Shown: positions 5,467 through 9,706 of the stretch, in pieces | Numbering within the stretch: position 1 is the first letter of the stretch | How the letters are laid out: the number at the start of each line of letters is the position of its first letter | Origin: JAXDBV01 sp034678415 | GTDB lineage: Bacteria > Bacteroidota > Bacteroidia > Bacteroidales > VadinHA17 | Assembly: GCA_034678415.1 (NCBI GenBank) | Contig: JAXDBV010000234.1 | Coordinates: 1 to 9,706, forward strand | DNA length: 9,706 nt | Direction: 5' to 3' | The notes under the pieces: model-generated | Told to the model about the DNA's origin: nothing | Seen by the model: the letters and a program-made list of their open reading frames with translations, nothing else | The model's database searches: none | Position numbers and translations under genes: made by a program

Positions 5467-6330
5467 CTACCCGAGGTAGGTCTTCAGTATCTTGCTCCGT
5501 GTGGTATGTTTCAGTCTTTTGATCGCTTTCTCCTTGATTTGTCTGACGCGTTCGCGTGTCAGGCTGAACGCTTCACCGATCTCTTCCAGTGTATGGGGAT
5601 GTTTTCCGTTCAGGCCGAAGTACAGGCGTATCACGTTGGCTTCCCGGTAGGTGAGGGTTGACAGGGCTCTTTCGATCTCCCGGCGCAACGATTCTGTCAG
5701 CAGTTCACGGTCGGGAGAGGGTGCATCCTTGCTGAGCATGACATCGTACATATTGCCTTCCTCGTCGGGGCTCAGGGGGGCATCCATACTGATATGACGG
5801 CCGGTGCTTTTGATGGCTTCCTTCACATCTCCGGGCGCCAGCTCCAGGGCCTGTGACAGCTCGATGACCGTTGGCTCACGTTCGTACCGCTGCTCAAGCT
5901 CCGCTAAGGCACGGTTGATTTTGTTGATCGAGCCTATCTTGTTGAGAGGAAGACGGACGATCCTTGCCTGCTCGGCCAGCGCCTGCAGGATGGATTGACG
6001 GATCCACCAAACCGCATAGGAGATAAACTTGAAGCCCCGTGTCTCGTCAAAACGCTGGGCAGCCTTTATAAGCCCGAGGTTGCCTTCATTGATGAGATCG
6101 GGCAGGCTTAACCCCTGGTTCTGGTATTGCTTCGATACCGATACCACGAACCGCAGGTTAGCGGCAATCAGCTTGTTCAACGCGTCAATATCTCCCCTCC
6201 GGATCGAACGGGCAAGTTCCACCTCTTCCTCGGCAGATAACAGATCAACCTTACCAATTTCATGCAGGTACTTATCAAGCGACGGGGTGTCACGGTTGGT
6301 GACTTGCTTGATGATCTTTAGCTGACGCAT
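5467..6330 (-). CDS. rpoD: RNA polymerase primary sigma factor
   Basis: The product has 287 residues from the ATG at 6330. An upstream in-frame ATG at 6363 would add 11 residues, but MRQLKI is the usual beginning of Bacteroidetes primary sigma factors. Region 1.2 covers about 14-46. Region 2 (55-127) contains LRFVVSVSKQY, the core-binding LPDLINEGNLGLIKAA, and the -10 reading FKFISYAVWWIRQSI. Region 3 spans about 130-205. Region 4 (224-275) holds the helix-turn-helix TLEEIGEAFSLTRERVRQIKEKA. Region 1.1 is absent, as is normal in this phylum, whose sigma factor reads TTTG / TAnnTTTG promoters. It directs RNA polymerase to housekeeping genes. It ends with its own terminator and is divergent from rho. 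Confidence 0.96.
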   Translation of the reverse strand: MRQLKIIKQVTNRDTPSLDKYLHEIGKVDLLSAEEEVELARSIRRGDIDALNKLIAANLRFVVSVSKQYQNQGLSLPDLINEGNLGLIKAAQRFDETRGFKFISYAVWWIRQSILQALAEQARIVRLPLNKIGSINKINRALAELEQRYEREPTVIELSQALELAPGDVKEAIKSTGRHISMDAPLSPDEEGNMYDVMLSKDAPSPDRELLTESLRREIERALSTLTYREANVIRLYFGLNGKHPHTLEEIGEAFSLTRERVRQIKEKAIKRLKHTTRSKILKTYLG

Positions 6331-6474
6331 GAGAAAAAAATTGACGGTTATTATACGCCGCACTCAGTCAAAAGTTACAACCAGTCCATCGGATGGTTCA
6401 CAGATGCCGTCAGGAAACCACATCGTCATTACGAAAGACAGGAAAAATCCTTAAAAAAACCGGCATCAGGCACA

Positions 6475-6508
6475 TAAAAATAATGTTTCCCCGATATATT
6501 TATACAAA
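6475..6508 (-). promoter_or_regulatory. Weak candidate promoter of rpoD
   Basis: The minus strand shows TTTG at 6508-6505 and TATTTTTA at 6482-6475, one base off TAnnTTTG. The spacing of 22 bases is slightly long. The leader to the rpoD start would be about 140 nt. AT-rich context makes chance matches likely. Confidence 0.25.
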
Positions 6509-6522
6509 TTTCATAAACATTT

Positions 6523-6554
6523 TTTGCTTTTCCTGATGAAATAATTTATACTTG
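6523..6554 (+). promoter_or_regulatory. rho: Candidate promoter of rho
   Basis: TTTG at 6523-6526 and TATACTTG at 6547-6554 are 20 bases apart. This fits the Bacteroidetes promoter TTTG-N19-21-TAnnTTTG with a single mismatch in the -7 box. Transcription would begin near 6560 and give rho an untranslated leader of about 120 nt. Confidence 0.6.
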
Positions 6555-6681
6555 CAGTGGAATTCCGTGTCACAGATTCGCGAAGTATATCCTTCAATCC
6601 GATTGTCAAATAGACCTTTCCTGCCTTTTATGGCTATGATAATAATATTAAACTATTAATAATAAACCATTTTATACTGTT

Positions 6682-8280
6682 ATGTACGATATACTTGAAC
6701 TGAACAAAAAACTTCTTTCGGAGCTGAGAGATATAGCAAAAGAGATGAATATTAAACGTGTGGAAGCGATGAAAAAGCAGGATCTGATTTACCGGATCCT
6801 CGATCAGCAGGCAATAGCCTCTTCAGAACTGGTGAAGGAAAGGAAACCGCAGGACACGCAGGGCCATGTACGCAGGGGAAGAAAACCATCCGCAGGCAGG
6901 GAGCGCCAGGAGTACCAGCCCAGGCCACTGTTCCAGGAGCCGAAAAATGATGTACCTGTGATCGTTGATTATAGCCAGCGGAAAGAAGAACCCGCTGTTG
7001 AGACCCCGCCGGCAGTGAAAAAAGAGGAACCGGTGATCCATCACGTCATTAAAGAGAAAGAAACCATACAGGAAGAGAAGATTGTGGTGAAGCCGGAAAT
7101 TACCGTTCCTGACCAGCAGGAGAAACGTCCACCGGAAAAGAAAGCCAACGGTTTTGATTTTGACGGTATCATCAGCACCTCAGGCGTGCTTGAGATCATG
7201 CCCGACGGTTATGGATTCCTGCGTTCAGCCGACTATAACTACCTCAACTCACCCGACGATGTATACGTGTCGCAATCGCAGATAAAGCTTTTTGGCCTCA
7301 AAACAGGGGATACCGTCAAGGGTACCATCCGTCCGCCCAAGGAAGGTGAAAAGTATTTTCCACTGATCAAGGTGGAGGAGATCAACGGGAGAGATCCCGA
7401 TTTTATCCGTGACCGTGTGCAGTTTGATTACCTTACCCCCTTGTTCCCGGATAAGAAATTCACCCTTGTGGGGAACGGTCATGATAACCTGTCGGTCCGT
7501 GTAGTGGATATGTTCTCACCCATCGGCAAAGGGCAGAGGGGTCTTATCGTTGCCCAGCCCAAAACGGGGAAAACGGTTCTTCTGCAGCAGATCGCCAATG
7601 CCGTTGCCGACAACCATCCCGAGGTGTACCTGATCGTCCTTCTTGTTGATGAAAGACCCGAGGAAGTGACCGACATGGCCAGGAATGTGAAGGCAGAAGT
7701 GATATCGAGCACCTTCGATGAGCCGGCGGAGAAACACGTGCGTGTGGCGAATATTGTCCTTGAAAAGGCCAAAAGGATGGTGGAATGCGGTCATGATGTG
7801 ATGATTCTGCTCGATTCCATCACGAGGCTGGCCCGTGCCTATAACACCATCGCCCCCGCTTCGGGCAAGGTGCTCTCGGGTGGCGTCGATTCCAACGCCC
7901 TTCACAAACCCAAACGGTTCTTCGGAGCGGCTAGAAATATTGAGAATGGCGGCTCCCTCACCATCCTGGCTACCGCACTTACCGAGACAGGATCAAAGAT
8001 GGACGATGTGATCTTCGAGGAATTCAAGGGTACCGGCAATATGGAGCTTCAGCTCGACCGTAAACTGGCCAACAAGAGAATATGGCCGGCCGTGGATATC
8101 AATGCTTCAAGCACCCGGCGCGAAGAACTGTTGCTCGACCGCGAAATGATGAACAAGATATGGATCTTGCGTAATTACCTTGCCGATATGAATCCCGTGG
8201 AAGCCATGGAATTCATGCGCGACAGGATGAGCAAAACGCGGTCTAACGAGGAGTTCCTCATCTCCATGAACAGCGAATAA
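6682..8280 (+). CDS. rho: Transcription termination factor Rho
   Basis: This is the 532-residue hexameric RNA helicase that ends transcription of untranslated RNA. A Rho_N helical domain occupies about 1-45. Then comes a charged, Pro/Lys/Glu-rich insertion (about 50-155) that looks disordered and is absent from E. coli Rho (419 residues). The RNA-binding cold-shock-like domain spans about 157-235, with DGYGFLR at 175-181. The ATPase core has Walker A AQPKTGKT (291-298), catalytic E324 in VDERPEEV, Walker B DVMILLDSITRLARA (372-386), the Q-loop region SGGVDSNAL (399-407) and the R-loop/secondary-site GSKMDDVIFEEFKGTGNMEL. All motor residues seem intact. Start ATG 6682 fits the Rho_N beginning. 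The gene stands alone, divergent from rpoD, with a good promoter at 6523-6554. Confidence 0.97.
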   Translation: MYDILELNKKLLSELRDIAKEMNIKRVEAMKKQDLIYRILDQQAIASSELVKERKPQDTQGHVRRGRKPSAGRERQEYQPRPLFQEPKNDVPVIVDYSQRKEEPAVETPPAVKKEEPVIHHVIKEKETIQEEKIVVKPEITVPDQQEKRPPEKKANGFDFDGIISTSGVLEIMPDGYGFLRSADYNYLNSPDDVYVSQSQIKLFGLKTGDTVKGTIRPPKEGEKYFPLIKVEEINGRDPDFIRDRVQFDYLTPLFPDKKFTLVGNGHDNLSVRVVDMFSPIGKGQRGLIVAQPKTGKTVLLQQIANAVADNHPEVYLIVLLVDERPEEVTDMARNVKAEVISSTFDEPAEKHVRVANIVLEKAKRMVECGHDVMILLDSITRLARAYNTIAPASGKVLSGGVDSNALHKPKRFFGAARNIENGGSLTILATALTETGSKMDDVIFEEFKGTGNMELQLDRKLANKRIWPAVDINASSTRREELLLDREMMNKIWILRNYLADMNPVEAMEFMRDRMSKTRSNEEFLISMNSE

Positions 8281-8319
8281 TCCCCGGATAACTGATAAAT
8301 ACCTGTTCCCCTTACCCGT

Positions 8320-8349
8320 GTTAATTATTGAATTAATTCAGTAATTAAC
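8320..8349. repeat. 30-bp palindrome, copy 1 of a tandem pair
   Basis: Bases 8320-8349 form a near-perfect 30-bp palindrome (GTTAATTATTGAATT and its complement, with one T-G position). Its core 8321-8347 is repeated at 8357-8383 with two changes, giving a 36-bp period. It could be a protein-binding site or, as RNA, part of a rho 3' end structure; there is no T run behind it. Confidence 0.6.
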
Positions 8350-8356
8350 TATGGAA

Positions 8357-8383
8357 TTAATTATTGAGATAATTCAGTAATTA
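8357..8383. repeat. Palindromic repeat, copy 2 of a tandem pair
   Basis: These 27 bases match 8321-8347 at 25 positions (GATA in place of ATTA in the centre). The outer arms TTAATTA and TAATTA are kept, so symmetry is conserved while the centre varies, a pattern that favours a functional palindrome. Confidence 0.6.
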
Positions 8384-8422
8384 TTTGATATGGAAGAAGG
8401 GGAGGGGAGGAAATGCTAATGA

Positions 8423-8517
8423 TCCGGTGCCAAAGGCCGGAAAAGACGGTTTGACGTTACCGTCGGAAGGGGTGCGCTATTCATAAGGCTCTGATCCTGT
8501 GGCAAATGCACTCCTTC
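8423..8517 (+). promoter_or_regulatory. Three consecutive hairpins, possible structured leader
   Basis: Three stems follow each other closely: TCCGG with CCGGA (8423-8427 / 8437-8441), GACGGT with ACCGTC (8445-8450 / 8459-8464), and a 10-bp stem GAAGGGGTGC with GCACTCCTTC (8466-8475 / 8508-8517, one G-U) enclosing 32 bases. The set ends about 90 bases before the activase start codon. I do not recognise a known riboswitch; the conserved cobalamin, TPP, SAM and glycine motifs are not seen. It could be a regulatory leader, an unrecognised small RNA, or the rho 3' UTR. Confidence 0.4.
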
Positions 8518-8608
8518 ACAGAAGCCATGTCGCACCCGCCTCCTTACCTTTCTTGCTTTTCATTTTTAAAAATTATTCCGTATTTTCCCTTCTCAAAGCT
8601 GGTGAATT

Positions 8609-9706
8609 ATGTCATCCGAACCGGTATTTACTTGTACCCGTTTCCTCGGGATTGATATCGGATCCATGTACATATCCATGGTCGGGCTTGACGAAAAGCT
8701 GACGGTCACAGGCCATGCTTACATGCCCCACTGGGGTAAGATCCGTCCTGCCTTGATTGAGATGGAAAAATCCTTTGACCTGTCGGGGGTTAGCAGGGCA
8801 GGTGCTATTGGCGGCAGCCGTTTCTTTGACAACAGGGTTGAATCATGCGATGCCCAGACATCAGTAATCGTGGCGGCAAAGCATTTTTTCCCTGAAGCGC
8901 GGGCGATCCTTCATGTGGGAGCTGAAAAATTTCAGCTGATACGTTTCGATGCCGACGGTCATTTCATGTTTTCAGCGACCAACACCTCCTGTGCCGCCGG
9001 TACCGGTAGTTTCCTTGATCAGCAAGCCCTGCGACTCGGCCTGACGGATATGGGTGAGTTCTGCCGTACGGCCCTGCGGCATAAGGGTGAGATCCCCGAT
9101 ATCGCTTCGCGCTGTGCCGTATTTGCCAAGACGGATCTTATCCATGCCCAGCAGTCGGGCTTCTCCCTACCGGCCATCTGTAACAGCCTGTGCAGGGGGC
9201 TGGCAAAAAATATTGCCGACACGCTCGATGACGACGAGACAATCCATCCGCCGGTCATCTTCACAGGAGGGGTGGCACTGAACCGTGTGGTAGCCCTGTA
9301 CCTTGAACAGATGCTGGGAACCGGGCTGGTGATTCATCCATATGCCCACCTGTTTGGAGCCATTGGCGCTGCCCTTCAGCTGCAGGGAAATGATCATGGT
9401 GGCCGTCTACAAGGAGTGACCACCCTGGAGAGCCTGTTTGCCACGACGGATGAGAGGAAGGTATATGTACATCCTCCGCTTGAATGGCACGGCCAGGAGG
9501 AGGCAAGAAACAACACCTCCACATATTCTCCTGCCCGGAGCGGGCATGACAGGCCTGTGGAGGTGCATCTGTACGGCACACCTGATCATGTCTCATTCCG
9601 GGATGTTTACCTGGGGATTGATGTGGGTTCAACCAGCACAAAAGCAATTGTGACAGATACCGGGGGGACACCCCTGGCCGGCTTCTATACCTATACATCG
9701 GGCAAG
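8609..9706 (+). CDS. BadF/BcrA-type 2-hydroxyacyl-CoA dehydratase activator, 5' part
   Basis: The open frame runs from ATG 8609 past the window end, so only 366 residues are visible; a TGA at 8603-8605 fixes the upstream limit. The first ASKHA-fold domain has LGIDIGS (13-19), TSCAAGTGSF with C128, SRCAVFAKTD with C169, FTGGVALN (218-225) and PYAHLFGAIGAA (244-255). The two cysteines match those that hold a [4Fe-4S] cluster between two activator subunits. A linker (about 262-330) leads to a second domain beginning LGIDVGSTSTK (335-345). Such tandem proteins usually reach about 1400 residues and carry DUF2229 and HgdB-like parts further on. They use ATP to inject a low-potential electron into radical dehydratases or related reductases. 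In the first domain HVGAEKFQ stands where single-domain activators have DIGGQDSK, so its ATPase may be altered. The substrate pathway is unknown. Confidence 0.88.
   Translation, partial: MSSEPVFTCTRFLGIDIGSMYISMVGLDEKLTVTGHAYMPHWGKIRPALIEMEKSFDLSGVSRAGAIGGSRFFDNRVESCDAQTSVIVAAKHFFPEARAILHVGAEKFQLIRFDADGHFMFSATNTSCAAGTGSFLDQQALRLGLTDMGEFCRTALRHKGEIPDIASRCAVFAKTDLIHAQQSGFSLPAICNSLCRGLAKNIADTLDDDETIHPPVIFTGGVALNRVVALYLEQMLGTGLVIHPYAHLFGAIGAALQLQGNDHGGRLQGVTTLESLFATTDERKVYVHPPLEWHGQEEARNNTSTYSPARSGHDRPVEVHLYGTPDHVSFRDVYLGIDVGSTSTKAIVTDTGGTPLAGFYTYTSGK

Larger units (their letters stand above)
6331..6681. other. Divergent promoter region between rpoD and rho
   Basis: This 351-bp gap separates two oppositely transcribed core transcription genes. 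It holds a good promoter candidate for rho (6523-6554), a weaker one for rpoD (6508-6475), and an AT-rich rho leader of about 120 nt with a pyrimidine-rich patch around 6615-6629. I see no RNA gene or small open frame with family features in it. Confidence 0.6.
8281..8608. other. Intergenic region rich in palindromes and hairpins
   Basis: This 328-bp interval between rho and the activase gene contains two 27-bp palindromic repeats, a polypurine tract at 8392-8413, three consecutive hairpins at 8423-8517 and an AT-rich stretch (8550-8600) that could hold a promoter. No consensus TTTG / TAnnTTTG pair is visible, and no classic poly-T terminator for rho. Confidence 0.6.

Noticed and set aside
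5003..5661. Plus-strand open frames opposite rpe and rpoD
   Set aside because: They are shadows of two strongly conserved minus-strand genes.
6361..6363. Upstream start codon for the sigma factor
   Set aside because: The 11 extra residues do not match the family, whose members begin at MRQLKI; the ATG at 6330 is preferred.
8401..8540. Cobalamin or other known riboswitch
   Set aside because: GCCACTG-like and CCCGC-ACTG boxes of cobalamin switches and the cores of the TPP, SAM and glycine classes are not present in order.
8499..8702. 67-codon plus-strand frame before the activase gene
   Set aside because: It overlaps the activase start in another frame and its translation has no family pattern.
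1..9706. CRISPR array
   Set aside because: No series of regularly spaced identical repeats with unique spacers; the three palindromes at 84-223 are operators by position, and the pair at 8320-8383 has only two units.

Overview
The window reads as chromosomal DNA of a Bacteroidota bacterium, probably class Bacteroidia and anaerobic. Four things point there: a 287-residue primary sigma factor without region 1.1, a Rho factor with a long charged N-terminal insertion, a tmRNA tag GENNFALAA of the Bacteroidetes type with no encoded CCA, and promoter-like sites of the TTTG / TAnnTTTG type. The species cannot be fixed from the sequence alone.

Positions 1-2380 are visibly AT-rich and look accessory. 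An operator-rich region with three similar palindromes at 61-62 bp spacing precedes a three-gene operon: a small Xre-type repressor (HipB-like), a separate HipA N-terminal domain protein (HipS-like) and a HipA kinase core (HipT-like). This order and the protein sizes match the tripartite HipBST toxin-antitoxin arrangement. Behind it lies a decayed IS3-family element whose right part is missing. The remnant stops exactly where the terminator of the tmRNA gene (ssrA, minus strand) begins, so this AT-rich block sits against the 3' end of ssrA, a classic integration site for genomic islands.

Positions 2380-9706 are more GC-rich and mostly core genome. ssrA is divergent from a LYS1/alanine-dehydrogenase-like NAD(P)-dependent dehydrogenase. 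The 540 bp between this gene and rpe are not empty: the minus strand holds the fossil of a four-helix-bundle (23S rRNA intervening sequence type) protein gene, broken by several stop codons and at least one frameshift. Then follow, on the minus strand, rpe (ribulose-phosphate 3-epimerase) and rpoD (primary sigma factor), separated by a strong intrinsic terminator. rpoD is divergent from rho across a 351 bp promoter region with a good promoter candidate for rho.

Downstream of rho is a 328 bp gap with two 27-bp near-identical palindromic repeats, a polypurine tract and three consecutive hairpins that could form a structured leader. It precedes the last gene, which runs off the window edge: a large BadF/BcrA-type activator ATPase of the 2-hydroxyacyl-CoA dehydratase system with at least two tandem ATPase domains. 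The most interesting parts are the HipBST-like operon with its evenly spaced operators, the unidentified structured region upstream of the activase gene, and the fossil gene between the dehydrogenase and rpe.
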